Shown in pieces: positions 10,760-23,760 of a stretch of DNA of 64,000 bases. The notes below the pieces were generated by a model. The model did not search any database, was not told the origin of the DNA, and saw nothing but the letters and a program-made list of their open reading frames with translations. The first letter of the stretch is position 1. Each line of letters starts with the position of its first letter. The stretch spans positions 45,448,321 to 45,512,320 of the forward strand of contig AP025040.1 in NCBI GenBank assembly GCA_036186865.1, in the 5' to 3' direction. The position numbers and the translations under genes are program-made. The stretch is from Eustoma russellianum. Its lineage: Eukaryota > Streptophyta > Magnoliopsida > Gentianales > Gentianaceae.

Positions 10760-12249
10760 TTGAAACAAGACTTAATCCAGCTTGAGAACTGCTGATGAAA
10801 TCATGGAGCACCTACTTCAGTGAGGAGCTACTATTGATACCATGATTAACTAAGTACGTTCTTGGTTATACATGGAATAATGCATACTAGTCAGCGCGTT
10901 ATGCGATGGTAAGAGGCGTGATTCTGTCATATCCATTGATGAAATGTAGCCTTATGGAAATTTTGGTGGTTGAAATGGTGAAGCATGAGGGTGTACCATT
11001 TCACTGGTGGAATGTATTCCCTTGGTAGCTTTGGTGCTGAAAACAGCTGTCTTGACCAGATAAAGTTCTCTTTGTGAGTTTCAGGAGCATTTGCTTTTCA
11101 CAAACTGAATTTCTGAAAAACTTGGGAGCAAACACGGGCATTCACCAATGACAGGACTATATGGTGAAAATGGCTCTGCTTGGGACCTCATTTTCTGAAT
11201 GGTAAGAAATGACATGGTGCCAGTTCTCTTGATCTGCAATTAGCAAGCCATCCCTCAAGGTTACCATTTCACCGAGTTCAACATCAATATTGGAGAAAAG
11301 CAATCCCAGATTCAGCTGCAATTGAAGTAGACATCAAATTTCTAGTTCCATGCATCTGAACCTGCGCCACGTTGAGCTTCATGAACCCCGCCGGGGCGCC
11401 CACTTGCTGGGATGGGCTTGGCGCTGCAATGCCTGCTTAGTGCTCGCTGGCACACAGTGGTTCATCACACAGCCATTTCGCATTAGCAATAAGCCCACTA
11501 ATATTTTGTTTTCTGAAATATCTTTATACCACGCCTTCCATATTATAACCAGCACAAAGTAGACATGGTCGATTTCCTCTTCCGACAAAATGTATGAAAA
11601 CAATGCCGCACTCTATACCGCTGGAGTCATCTATCATAGGAGTCCCACATAGGCTTCGTCCAGACACATCCGAATAGACAACGGTTGTCTGCCTGCATCC
11701 CCTCATGCCATGTTTGACATATTGGGATTATTATTCTTATAGCGTTATATTGCAATTGTAATTGGATACATAGTTTAATGATTTATGACAAATTAGGATT
11801 CTTATGATTATTTTATATCAAAGACCGACTGCGGTGTTGAGTTTGTATGTCCCTTGTGCTTCTTTCGACAATTCTTCATTTTATTGAAGAGAGAAGGGGG
11901 AAAAAACCTTGAAACATTGATTATTCACTATGCTTTATAGGGGCCAGCATATATATCGGTAAGACAGGTATAAACAAAGTTTGTACATGTGATTTCCCTG
12001 ATTAATGTTTCCTACTAAACAATTAAAAACTGTGTCATGTACAATGATTATTGGAACGTCATAAACGAAATGTTCTTTTCCCCTTCACATTCATGATACT
12101 GTCGCCCTTTACTTTCATGATACTATGTCTCCAACTTCTGGAGCAAAAAGACAATATCCCTGGTCTCAATGGCCTACACCATCTTAGCCTTATGAAGCTT
12201 CGTCGAGAATATAAATTAGGAACTCAACGGCTTCTTAAGTTGGCAAGGC
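10760..12249. other. 3' flank of the PPR gene; no gene recognised
   Basis: Contains the presumed 3' untranslated region, then low-complexity intergenic DNA. Short open frames near 11350-11700 and 12051-12296 show no recognisable domain and were not called. Confidence 0.5.
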
Positions 12250-12445
12250 TTTGCCATAGACCCACTGTAAGGTGGCTAGTGCAAACCGAGCCATGAACCC
12301 TCTTATTCCAATTGGGCCGGATACAATGGTTTTGACATTATTGACCCAGATAGTAGTATTGCATCCACACTGCACATGTTCTGGTTCGAACCTGTGCCTT
12401 TCTGGAAAATCCAAATACCAACTAAGCTATGCTATTGAGACATGT
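12250..12445 (-). mobile_element. Diverged SINE, family B
   Basis: On the minus strand: box A (TAGCTTAGTTGGTATTTGG), box B (CAGGTTCGAACC), then CATGTGCAGTGTGGATGCAA and CATTGTATCCGG. The same order of motifs is seen in the copy near 45.12 kb. Ends are approximate and no TSD was found. Confidence 0.65.
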
Positions 12446-12787
12446 CTCAACCTCGTCTATTTGAACATAATTACAAGGATACATGTAACTTCTTTTGAAG
12501 AACACGAACTTTCATGGCTAAACTCAATGTATTATTACTTTCCACCTGCACCCCATAAGATAAAGTTGAGACATGAGATCGAACTTGAACCAAAACAACA
12601 GTCTTCCATAAATTCCTTCCTTAAATAGCAAACTGACCAGAGCTTCATTTCACAATGATAAACAACACATATCTCACAAGAAATTAAACTACAAACATCA
12701 TAACACAAAACAACACACACTGGCCATGGACACGAAAACCGCCATGGCCTTATTCAATAGACATAGAACATCAAATACAGTCTCGCC

Positions 12788-14811
12788 TCAGTGATGTCCA
12801 GGCAACTTTTCCTTGATCTTCTCCATGAAACCCTTCTTCTCAGGATGCTCGGCCTCCTGCACATATGCTCCTTGGGCACCTGGGGTAGGCGTTTCAGTAG
12901 TAGTTGTCTGCCCGTCGTCCTTCTTTCTGCCAGGCATCTTGTCCTTGATTCTGTCCTTCAACTTCTTCCTCCTCCCACCTTGCCCGTCATCCTCTGACTG
13001 CATGACGCCATAACAATACCAAATTCATCATCTTACCATATACATTGCTATATATATAACGCAATTAAAGCAACTTTGCACTTTTGTGCGTTTGTCTTTA
13101 CCTTTCGTCATTTGTACACGGTTGTGGTCATCTTAATATCGGAAACTTTATATTTGTATGTATTAAATCCATTCAATGACACACCAGCACACCATATTCT
13201 TATTATTGTGTCATTTATACAGGTACATATGGAGCCGGAGTTCTCACAAACTCTCTACCCTTTGAGACAGAAGTATTGTTTGCATGCCTCTCACCCTCTC
13301 TAGACCCTAACGAGAGCTTTTGATGTTGTTGAGATATATTGAGTATGCGTTGTTGTAATCTTATACCAAAAGCAATAATTCTAGTAATTTTGTTCTACTC
13401 TTGAGATAACTTTTGGTGTTTTTAATGAAAAACTTGAAATACTAGATCATATCACGCCCACTAAACCAATGACATAAACACAAACGAAAGAAATTGACCA
13501 ACTTAATTACCTAACCACGAAGATATGTATAGTTGATATGATTTTAAAATATTATTTGTAAAATATGATAAAATGTAACATATCGTGATCACTGCAATCA
13601 CTGGACACAATATGAAGCAATACACATTTTTATGAATGTAACATAAACCCTACCTAATATTTGTTTTATATTTTACATCGTATTTAGTAGTTACTTCGGC
13701 AAGGTTTTATGATAAAATTTACGTTTGAGATGTGTCACTTGTAACGATAGTTTGTAAAGGTAATGGGTTGAAGAATGAAGGTGGATTGTGTTAAAATAAG
13801 CAAGAATAGCTTGACTCATGATATGGATCGATCCATGTCTCAGTTGGATAGATCCATGTAGCTTAAAAATAAAGTTGAGTATTCTGCCGGACATAGATCG
13901 ATCACATCAATCGATCGATGTACCCTGGTTGGTCGAAACTTTCTGTCCAGCATAGATCGATCCATGTGACTTCGATCGATACATAGATCGATCAAAGTGG
14001 GTTGGATAAAAAAAATGGAGCTTACTGTGAGACATCAATCGATCGATGTGCTAACAGAAGTGACTTTTTATCTAGAATTGCAACTTACGCAGCAAAGGAC
14101 ATATCCAATCACAATGCAACGGCCATAAACGTCTGAATGGAGTTTAAGAGACTATAAAAAAACTATTACAACACATTTATCTTAACATCTTGTTTTCTAG
14201 TTGGCCGTTGCATTAAAAGTTCTTCCGCTTATTTAATACACTCTTGTTTTGAAAGTTCATTGAAAAACTATCATATTTGATGAGGATAAGAGATTGTTTA
14301 GCTGTTGTATCCTAGGAGGAAATTTGTTTATAACCCTTCATCATCTAGTAGAGCAAATATTCCTTATGAATAATGTTTATACACGCCACTAGCCATCAAA
14401 TTCGTTTTCTCTGTTTGTTGTTCTTGTTTCCATCCTCTAACATCACTTAGGCTGATCAAACTATGACAGGAGAGATCACATAAAAATTTCATGATATCAT
14501 AGTCTACTAGGTGTGTGACGATGAACTATCTACGTAAAAGCTTGCACATGTATGTAACGTACCGAGCTGCTTGAGCTAGAACTGTTAGAACGGTGAAGTA
14601 TACCACCGTGTCCATGCTCTTTCTTCTCATGCTCACCAGTGTGGGTCCCATCGGCACCAGTGGTTGCCCCTGTGTGAGTTCCATATCCATCGGAGGCAGC
14701 TCCAGCGTGGGTTCCGTGGGCCCCGGTGGTTATTCCGCTGTGGGGAAGCGGGTTACCATATTCATCTGTTTGTCGGATTTGTTCTCCTAGTCCAGATCCA
14801 TTGAATGCCAT
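12788..14811 (-). CDS. Y1SK2 dehydrin (LEA group 2), two exons
   Basis: Exon 1 (14811-14563, 83 codons) has a Y-segment (TDEYGNPL, residues 15-22), a Gly/Thr/His-rich phi region and the start of the poly-Ser S-segment (LHRSNSSSSSSS). It ends at AGCTCG|GTACGT. Exon 2 (12997-12788) begins after ATGCAG with SEDDGQGG, completing the S-segment. It adds a diverged K-segment (KKLKDRIKDKMPG, 94-106), a second spacer and a canonical K-segment (EKKGFMEKIKEKLPG, 136-150). Total 152 aa. An intron inside the S-segment is typical of dehydrins, but at 1565 bp this one is long because it holds a SINE and an LTR-like repeat. Dehydrins are disordered, hydrophilic, drought/cold/ABA-induced protectants that bind membranes through K-segments. 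RAB18 is the closest well-known type. Confidence 0.93.
13225..13362 (+). mobile_element. AU/TS-like SINE in the dehydrin intron
   Basis: Shows CTCACAAACTCTCTACC, then CTCTAGACCCTAACGAGAGC, and ends TTGAGTATGCGTTGTTGT. The 3' tail of GTT units after a ...GGGTATG-like motif is characteristic of this SINE superfamily; a fragment at 61674-61784 has the same tail on the other strand. Boundaries are approximate. Confidence 0.6.
13740..14440 (+). repeat. LTR-like repeat with CATCGATCG palindromes, copy A
   Basis: Matches the complement of 15400-16143 over most of its length; shared landmarks are GAGTATTCTGCCGGACATAG, GAAAGTTCATTG and TTGTATCCTAGGAGGAA. It lies in the dehydrin intron. Starts TGTAACGATAG; the right end is diverged and approximate. 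Confidence 0.7.
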
Positions 14812-14912
14812 AGTTTCTAATTCTTCCAAAGCAAATACAAAAGAAAGATGAAATTTGATGATCAAATATGGAATGCTGTGATTGTGTGAGAATTCTTGAA
14901 GTGTCTCGGTGG

Positions 14913-14998
14913 TTTATATAGAGGAGCGAGGCCACACAAAGGGTAAGCAATGGGACAAAATCAAGAAAGTGGACGTGGCAAGCGATACAGTTACACGT
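14913..14998 (-). promoter_or_regulatory. Dehydrin core promoter: TATA box and ACGT (ABRE-like) cores
   Basis: On the minus strand TATATAAA lies at 14920-14913, about 100 bp upstream of the start codon. Two ACGT cores lie further up: GCCACGTCC (around 14973-14976) and ACGTGT (14998-14993). ACGT-core elements bind bZIP factors in ABA-responsive promoters, which fits a dehydrin; function here is inferred. Confidence 0.7.
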
Positions 14999-15399
14999 TT
15001 TCACTTGAAGTCAAACCCGGTGAGTCCTCTGCAATTCATTCTCTTTACTTGCCTACTATTTTGAAGTTGATTTAATAAATTAGATTTTTCGTTTCAAATC
15101 TTCCACTCAATTATTATTCGAATTGAGATATTACAATTAGAAAGACGTAGATTCGAATTAGAACACATGTAGAATAAGTGTAATGATGCTATCCATTCTA
15201 GTACTAACTTTGGCCATAGTAACTGGTCTAATTGAATTAAAAATTGCTGGTTCATTTTGAAGTAACATCTTGTACAGATTATTTGGTAAAAAATCTTACC
15301 GATCTATAAAATAACTGAAATCTTGATTTTACATTTTTAACAAAAAAAAAATTAAACTGTACAATAGAGATTTCAAAGTCAGAATATGATGTTTTTGGC
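14999..15399. other. Upstream flank of the dehydrin gene
   Basis: No coding region seen. AT-rich, between the ACGT cores and an LTR-like repeat in inverted orientation. Confidence 0.4.
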
Positions 15400-16143
15400 T
15401 GTTAACATTGTGTCTTGGACAAATTGTTTAGTAGACTGAGTGTGCTTTGTTTGTGATGAGAAGATAGCGAAACAAGACAACAAGAAGAGAGCAAGTAAGA
15501 AAGAACTTGGCTTGAGGCGTGCAAAACACTTTCCGTAAGGAATATTTGCCCCCATTTGATGCTGCAGGGTTATAGGCAAACTTCCTCCTAGGATACAATA
15601 GCCAACAATCTCTAATCCTCAGCAAATAGGATTGAGAAACAATGAACTTTCTGAAACACAAGAGTGTTCTTGAGCAAGAAGAAGAATTTGAAATGCTTGA
15701 TAGTATATGTTGCAAGATCAGATTTCTAATGGGTTATAATAGCCTATTTATAGGCTCTCAAACTCCAGGAAGTCGTTGAGGGAGGTTGCATGGCGATTGG
15801 ACATGTCTTTTGGTGCAAAAGATGTGAATTTTCATGAAAAAACACGTCTGTCAGGACATCGATCGATCGATGTGATCGATCGATGTCCTCAGTTCAACAT
15901 CGAACCCTGCACTCAAGACATCGATCGATCGATGTATGTGACATCGATCGATCGATGTCATCGATCTATGTCCGGCAGAATACTCAACTTCATTTTCAAG
16001 CCACATAGATCTATCCATTTGATACATGGATCGATCCAAGTCATGAGTCAAGCTATTCTTACTTATTCCAACGCCATTTCACCTTAATCTTTAATCTCAA
16101 ACATTTATTCTTCGTTCCATTACCTTTACAAACTATTATAACA
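15400..16143 (-). repeat. LTR-like repeat with CATCGATCG palindromes, copy B (solo LTR?)
   Basis: 744 bp bounded by TG...CA. On the minus strand it starts TGTTATAATAG, contains at least four ATCGATCGATCGATG-type palindromes (about 15858-15965) and a TATA-like CCTATAAATAGG, and ends AATGTTAACA. This layout fits a solo LTR. No 5-bp TSD is visible. Inverted copy of 13740-14440. Confidence 0.65.
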
Positions 16144-16201
16144 GTATGTAGTTCACGTGTCCCGTGTTTGGTCACGTTATCGTATTCGTTCAACGGGCAA
16201 C

Positions 16202-17021
16202 TGTTGGATTTAATTTAATAAACCCCTGAATAGGACCGTTTAATCGAATCAATGGACAAAGTAACAAAATGCGGAAAATATACCTTGCTCCATTGCCGTT
16301 GTTAATCTGATCACGTACACTGCAACTGCTCCGGCTGATGAAGAATCTGGCGTGATCCAAGGATTCACGACCTCCCACCAATTGTTGATATGCCCCTTGA
16401 ACCGGAATCAACAATTCACTGCTTTACCCGATGGAGAGGTTAGGCAGTGTGGACTTTATAGAAAATTTGGCACACCCCCTTTTCTTTCTGTGTATAAACG
16501 TTCTTTTCACTCTCTGTGTGAGGAGGTGAATGCCTCCTCCTCTATTATAGATGGGGAATGGAGGAATCCTGATAGGCATAACTGTTAATAGATAGAGATT
16601 GCTTATATTCAAGTTATCTCTATCTATTTCCAAATATTATCTAATATTTAATAATAAACATTATCAAATATTATTTAATATTTAATTATTGTGCCAACAA
16701 TTATCTACAAGTCACACGTGGGTTGTCGCCCCTCGGGACCAGATGTCGTAACTTTATGGTCGTTGCACTTTGAGCCCATCCATCGCGGTCTCTGACCATA
16801 TGACTGTCTACATATTCGGGGTTTCCATTTAGACCACACTATACATCCACGAGTATACCCGATGATCACTTAACGTGTGGATGTTTTACGTAACAATTAA
16901 TATTATTACGTGACATATGTGACATATAATATTATCATACATAATGTCCACCTTATGATTAATTCGTATAAACTTTATCAACGTGCTGCGCATCACACGT
17001 ATCTCGAATTAATTCCCAACA
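16202..17021 (-). repeat. 3' LTR of copia 2
   Basis: 820 bp, TGTTGGATTT...TTCCCAACA, one visible difference from 23921-24740. Confidence 0.96.
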
Positions 17022-17449
17022 ATCTCCCACTTGGACTATGTATGTAACTTAAAGATTATATGTCACCCTTTTGAGCTCATATACTTTATGTCCTTTAGTG
17101 TGTCTTTCCTTTTCCGGTCCATCAGCAAATGTTAGCAAAAGACTTAAGCCGCACGTCGCCACATTGAATTAGTGACTAGTCCCTCTTAAATCATGATACT
17201 AACACTCTACTGAATGACATGGATACTGAAATGGATATGTAGTGTGGAATTAGTATGCTAGGTGATCATACATATCTAATTCCAACTTGGCCCTCTTTAG
17301 CGAGATCAATAGAATTCAGAATGTATGCCGTAACTGCTTAATGTACATTACTTCTGCAGAAAAACTTTAACATAACCGGAATGTGCATTATACTGTTTGT
17401 CTGAAATAAACAACTTTATTGAACACAAGAAAAACCTCACAGACTCCCA

Positions 17450-20400
17450 CTAGGATAAAACATCCTCAACTGGACTAAGACTCATACGGCTAACATGCTT
17501 GTGAAACACAATCGGTTCCACAGCCTTAGTCAAATGGTCGGCCACCATAGAGTCTGTACTGATGTGCTCAATACTGATCAGACCACTCAGAATTCTTTCT
17601 TTAACAACCAGATACTTCATCTCTATGTATTTCGCTTTAGATGAACTCCGGTTGTTATTTGAATATAGCACCGCAACATTATTGTCACAGTAAATCCTCA
17701 TTGGAGACGTGATGGTCTCCAATACCCGCAACACTATGACAAAATTGTGAAGCCATATCGCCTGATTGGATGCGTGGAATGATGCAACGAATTCCGCCTC
17801 CATAGTGGAAGACGCCAATAAGGTCTGTTTCGCGCTTTTCCATGAGATCGCACCTCCGGCTAAAGTAAACACATAGCCCGAGGTCGATTTCATGCTGTCC
17901 TGGCATCCAGCAAAATCGGAATCTGTATATCCAGTGATCTCTAACTCATCAGATCTCCGATACGTCAGTACGTGTTGCTTTGTTCCTTGTAAATATCTTA
18001 GCACCCTCTTTGCCGCGGTCCAGTGATCCTTGCCCGGATCAGAGAGGTATCTGCCTAACATTCCCGTAATGAATGCCAAGTCTGGTCGTGTACATACTTG
18101 GGCATACATTATACTCCCTATTACCGAAGCATAGAGAGTATTTCTTAACGTTCAAACTCTGTTTGAGGACATTGTTTCAGACTGAATTTATCTCCTCTTG
18201 CCACAGGGGTATTAAGTGGTTTACACTTATTCATGCTATACTGCTTCAACACCTTTTCGATGTATGCCTGTTGTGAGAGACCTAAGATACCTTGGGTACG
18301 ATTCCTCCTTATCTCAAGTCCCAACACATATGAGGCTTCACCAAGGTCTTTCATCTCGAAATGCTTTCTCAGAAAGTCTTTGGTGTCGCTCAACATGTTT
18401 ACATCGTTTGTTGCAAGCAGTATATCATCTACGTACAAGATCATAAATATGAACTTGATCCCACTAAACTTGTGATACACACATTCGTCAATTTGGTTTG
18501 CCTCAAAACCGAAGGAGGCAACCACTTTGGCGAATTTGAAGTACCACTGTCGAGACGCTTGCTTGAGCCCATAGATGGATTTCTTTAGTCGACAAACCAT
18601 GCCTTTTGGATCTCCCACCTCGAATCGAGGCGGTTGAACCATGTAAATGGTCTCGTCGAGTTCTCCGTTTAAAAATGCAGTCTTAACATCCATCTGATGT
18701 AGCTCAAGACCTAAGTGTGCCACTAAAGCCATGATTATCCGGAAAGAATCCTTCGTAGATACTAGAGAGAAGGTTTCCGTATAGTCTATGCCCTCCTTTT
18801 GGGTAAACCCTTTAGCAACAAGTCGAGCCTTATATCGTTCTACGTTGCCTTTTGAATCCCGTTTGGTTTTAAATATCCATTTGCAACCAACAGGTTTCGA
18901 ACCTTTAGGGAACGAGACGACATCCATTCCTTGTTGTCGTGCATAGACTTTATTTCTTCTTCCATGGCCTTTATCCACTTTTTTTTTTGAATTTCGACAT
19001 TGCAATGCTTGCTGGACGTTTTCGGGATCATCGTCCAACATACCAATATCGAATTCGTGTTCTTGGAGATACACCACATAGTCACTAGGTATGGGGTTTC
19101 TCTGTTCACGAGTGGATCTCCTTAGGGGCACTTGTTCTTAAGATACTGTAGGTTCCTGAACTGCATCAGCCGGCAATTCATCGAGTTCTTCGGTAACTTC
19201 CTCAGGAACATAAACTTGTTCTTGTGGAGCGTCACTACTGGGATGAGGTACCTCAGGTGCGGGTATCGCTGATGCTATCTCCCCAAAAGATGGTTCGATT
19301 CGCATTTCTGTCGCATCTGAGTGTGCCTCATCTAACTCGATGATCTTCTGATGCAAATCATTCCCCCCGGAACCAAAGTATCCTCAAAGAACTTTACCGA
19401 ATTTGTCTCGAAAAACACTTTACTTGTGGGATCGTAGAATTTATACCCTGGTGACCTTTCCGAGTAACCAATGAAATAGCAACTAACTGTTTTGGTGTCC
19501 AGCTTTCTTTCATTTGGTCTGTAAGGCTTCGCCTCTGCTGGACAGTCCCAAACCCTTATGTGGTTAAGGCTAGGCTTACGCTTAGTCCATAACTCATAAG
19601 GGGTCCTTATCGTTGCTTTAGTTGGTACTCGGTTGAGGATGTAAGCTGCGGCTTTAAGTGCTTCTCCCCAGAGGAATAATGGTAGTGTAGTTTGACTCAT
19701 CATACTACGCACCATATCCATAAGTGTACGGTTTCGTCTTTCAGCTACACCATTCATGCTTGGTGACCCAGGCATGGTGTACTGAGGGACGATTTCGTTT
19801 TCCTCTAGGTATTTAGCAAATGGTCCTGGACACTGTTCTCCTAATCCATCATATCGACCGTAGTATTCACCCCCACGGTCCGATCTGACGGCTTTAATCC
19901 TTTTGTTGAGTTGTAACTCAACTTCAGCTTTAAAGGATTTGAACATGTCTATTGCTTGCGCTTTTTCTTTAATCAAGAATATGTAGCCATATCGCGAATA
20001 GTCGTCAATAAAGGTGATAAAATAAGAGTGGCCATTTCGAGTAACCGGATGAAATGGGCCACTAATATCGGTATGAATCAACTCTAATGGACTATTTGCA
20101 AGATTTGCTTCATATCTTCGGACTTTAGTTTGTTTTCCTTTAGCACAAAATACACACGACTCTAAGTCGGTTAAGTGTAAATGATTGAGAATTTCTGTTT
20201 TGACAAGATGTTCTATTCTGTTTTTGGACACGTGTCCTAAACGTCGATGCCAAAGTGATCCTGAATTCTCATGAGTTAATTTTGCTTTAACGTTTCGCAT
20301 TACAAAATGCAAGGTTTCCTGATTTGAAGCAACATTTATTGAATAAAGTTTATCAATTCCGGACATTATACCGTGACCAATCAATCTAGAAGCATGATAA

Positions 20401-21314
20401 AGTTGGAAATTTCCATTTCCAAAATAACCGTAATATCCACTTTTATCCAATCGATAAAACGAAATAAGATTTCGTTTAAACGATGGCACTACAAAAGTGT
20501 CATGCAAATCTAGAGAGAAACCGGATGTCAACAGCAATCTGAAATGCCCGATGTCTTCAACCTTTATGCCACTGCCATTTCCCCAATAGACGTATCTTTC
20601 ATCGTCTCTTGGTTTTCTATGGCTTAGGCAACCTTGCATAGTCACAGATAGGTGGGTCGTGGCTCCCGTATCGACCCACCAAGTGGCTATATCCGAAACA
20701 AAATTAACTTCAGAACAAACTAAGAATGTACCCTTTTTCTTGAGACAAGATATATAACCGGTACAATTCTTCCTTAAATGTCCTTCCTCATTGCAAAAGA
20801 AACAAGTCATGCTTTTGGGTGTGTCAGCAGTAGGCACCCCCTTTTCCTTTTGACTTGCCTTTTGCACAGTAACCATTTCCGCAGCTTTGCGTTTCTTACC
20901 ACCGAAATTGGTGGCGACAGCATTCATAACTTTATGCACCCTTATGCTGTCGATTCCACGGTACTGTTTCGAGCAAGGTTTCTTTAAGAGATTGCCTGCC
21001 TCGGCTTTCTCATTCTTTACATATCTTTGCTCGAGATCGGCTAAAAATTCCTTAGCCGTCGTGGACTCAGAAACGTGTCCCCTGAAGCATTTGGGGATAG
21101 TCTTTTGCATGACCATAAGACACATGCGATTTGATCGTAGCCAGCGTGCCATGTGAGATTTTTCCTCACTGGTACTTTCGTCTGTTAGCACAGCTGGACG
21201 ATCTATCTGTAACGCATTGTCTAGATCAGCAATCCCCAGAAAGATCTCAAATTGATCTTTCCATTGCTTATAGTTTGAACCGTTCATTGTAGGAATATCC
21301 TTAATGTTAGACAT
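17450..21314 (-). pseudogene. Copia 2 gag-pol, broken polyprotein
   Basis: The Gag start is best placed at the ATG at 21314 (MSNIKDIPTMNGSNY); the frame is open 33 codons further upstream but without Gag similarity. It reads through Gag, a CCHC knuckle (CFFCNEEGHLRKNC), protease (WWVDTGATTHLS) and integrase (WHRRLGHVSKN, LIHTDISGPF). The frame shifts near 19360-19380. TAA at 19138-19140 interrupts the linker before RT (LRRSTREQRNP). Within early RT a pair of opposite shifts (about 18985 and 18925) leaves roughly 20 residues out of frame and then restores it. RT continues through LYVDDILLA to a shift at about 18120-18145. RNase H (TDSDFAGCQDS) follows to 17450. At least four lesions make it non-autonomous. 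Confidence 0.88.
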
Positions 21315-22389
21315 TATTGCTGAAAAGCAAACAAGAAACGGACTTAAATACACAACACGTGTAATCTTTAAACTGCATAAAAACCAAACATCAAAATAGA
21401 ACCCCGATTCCATCTACCAATTGTCTTCCAATATTGGGGCTCTTTGGAGTCATCCCAATACCTTCCAACAATTGGGTGTAGTGGTCAATATGACGGCTCT
21501 CCAAGCATAGGTTAACCACCTTCCTTTGGGCCGATGAGTTAACCTACGCTTTTAAAGCTTCGCCGCCGGCCCTATTTGGGTCCACTACCATGCTCATATG
21601 TGTCTTTGACAATCACACCTTCCTTTGGGCCGGTCAATGATTGCCTCCAACACATACATGCCCTTCACGATCATAACAAATATAGTGGCGATGATATGAT
21701 TGCCGCACTTTAAGGGGATCATATTAAAGCCCTACATTTGCTAAGTCGCGTAACTTTATGGTTCTAAATGATCCGCAGTTTACTGACTGACCCTTTTGCA
21801 CGTACCGTGCATACTTAACCCCAACATCTGTTTTGTTTTACTTAAACCAATTTGAACTAGCTTGATTCCCTTTACGGCTCAAATAAGAACCACCTTGAAC
21901 CAAGCTCAGTTCTCCTTACGGTATAGGAAAACAATATCTTTATTAATCAATTTAACAAGTGATATAACCTTATGATGGGTCACATTGAGTGAGAAGTGAA
22001 CCGATTAAGTAATACCCACTTGCCATAAGGGTGTATTACCATTCCACATAATTTCCAGGCCACCGGTGGAGTCACAATGGTCTCGCTTAAGTACCGGCTT
22101 TCTTAGACAAAACTATGTGTACGGTGTTTTTATCACAACTCAATGAGCCATCTATCACGAGTATAAACCGCATTGATTGATAAGTGTTGGTTAATTCAGT
22201 CAACTTAGCCCATCGAATTAACTTGGTTGAACTTGGTCAAACCGGGTCAAGCAAAATTCGGATCCTTATTGGGCTAAGTTCCTTAACTTTATTTTATTTA
22301 TTTATTAACATGCATAAACATAAACATAAATAAATAAATAAACAAATAACTGCATGCATATAAACATAATAATGCAATAACCGGAAATT

Positions 22390-23020
22390 AAACTTAACAC
22401 TTGATTATTATTATTTTGGATTTCTTTAAAATAATAATAATAATAACAAGAATTTATTATTATTATTATTGCTATTTTCCTTAATAAACCTTAAATAATA
22501 ACAATAATAATAGAATTATTATCATTATTATTTACTTTATTTCCTTTAAAAGAACTTTAAAATAATAATAATAATTACTTATTATTATTATTATTACTAT
22601 TTTCCTTTAATAATAACAATAATAATAATTAAATTATCATCATCATTATTATTTCCTTGACTTTAAAATAATAATAATAACAACAATTTGTTATTATTAC
22701 TATTTTCCAGAAACTTTAAATAATAATAATAATCAAATTATTATCATTATTATTTACTTTATTTATTTTAAAAGAACTTTAAAATAATAATAATAATTAC
22801 TTATTATTATTACTATTTTACTTTTAATAATAATAACAACAATAATTAAATTATCATCATTATTATTATTATTTTCTTTTAAAAAGAGACTTTAAAATAA
22901 TAATAATAACAACAATTTGTTATTATTACTATTTTCCTGAAAATAAACTTTAAATAATAACAATAATAATAATTATTATTATTATTTACTTTATCCAAAA
23001 TAATAACAATATACACATAA
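22390..23020. repeat. ATT/AAT-rich tandem repeat, period about 222-229 bp
   Basis: Runs of ATT/AAT trinucleotides are organised in a higher-order repeat. AAAAGAACTTTAA occurs at 22548 and 22770 (222 bp apart). GACTTTAAAATAATAATAAT occurs at 22659 and 22888 (229 bp apart). At least two and a half units. Confidence 0.85.
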
Positions 23021-23394
23021 ATAACAAGAAAAAAACTTAAATTAAAAAAGGAAAGGGGTGGGGCCGCGGGTCGGGTCGGGCAGACCCGCCCACCCAAATT
23101 AATTTCCCAGTTTTGTTTTTTTTTTGAACCGAAATTGGGCCGAAGCCCCTTTTATGAACCACACGGATCCGAATTACCAGCCAGAAGACTGGCGCGCCAG
23201 GACTGGAGCCCGAAATATTGAGCTTCCCCCTTTTTTTTTTTTTATTTAAACCTTTAATTTGGGCCGAAGCCCTATTCGGAAACAGGGCCTGAACGGATTG
23301 ATACCGGATCCGGCCCAAACCGCTGCTACCCGCCTGAAACCTGCCAGGAGCCGAAAAAAACCCTCCAGAATGTCTCCAGCAGGTCTCGAAACAG

Positions 23395-23760
23395 AGACTT
23401 TCTGATTGCTGCATGGCGCTGCTGCCACCAAGGCAGCAGGACGATTGTGCATTTTAGCAGGAAGTTTGATCTTTATATTAAAGATACAGGATTTCCAGAA
23501 AAACAAAAAATTTCAGCCGAAATTCACGGAGTAGGGTTTGAACTGCTAACCTCCTATTACCTGAAAGCCGCTGCTACCACCAGGCCAGAAGGCCTTTATG
23601 GCTCATTCTGGAGCAGCCCTTTTATATTTATTTTAAAAGATTTCCAGAAAATCCAAAAAGGAACCGAAAATTTTTGCAGGGGAGGTTAGAACCTGCGTCA
23701 ACTGGTTTCCTAGGCAGAGAGGCTGGCCACCAGGCCAGCGCCTGATTCTGGACAATATTG
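23395..23760 (-). repeat. Three tandem tRNA-like box A/box B modules
   Basis: On the minus strand three units about 150 bp apart each carry a box-A-like motif (TGGCCTGGTGGCCAGC, TGGCCTGGTGGTAGC, TGCCTTGGTGGCAGC) and a box-B-like motif 30-50 bases later (AGGTTCTAACCTC, AGTTCAAACCC, GTTTCGAGACC). Similar spacers (GATTTCCAGAAAA) separate them. They look like tRNA-derived SINE heads repeated within the leader. Confidence 0.6.

Noticed and set aside
13810..14050. Regularly spaced ATCGATCG palindromes resembling a CRISPR array
   Set aside because: Spacers are not unique or of constant length, the units are perfect palindromes, they lie in LTRs, and the DNA is plant nuclear.
23037..23506. Overlapping minus-strand frames of 86 and 125 codons in the copia 2 leader
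   Set aside because: They run through the tRNA-like repeats and a GC-rich low-complexity stretch; no protein domain is seen.
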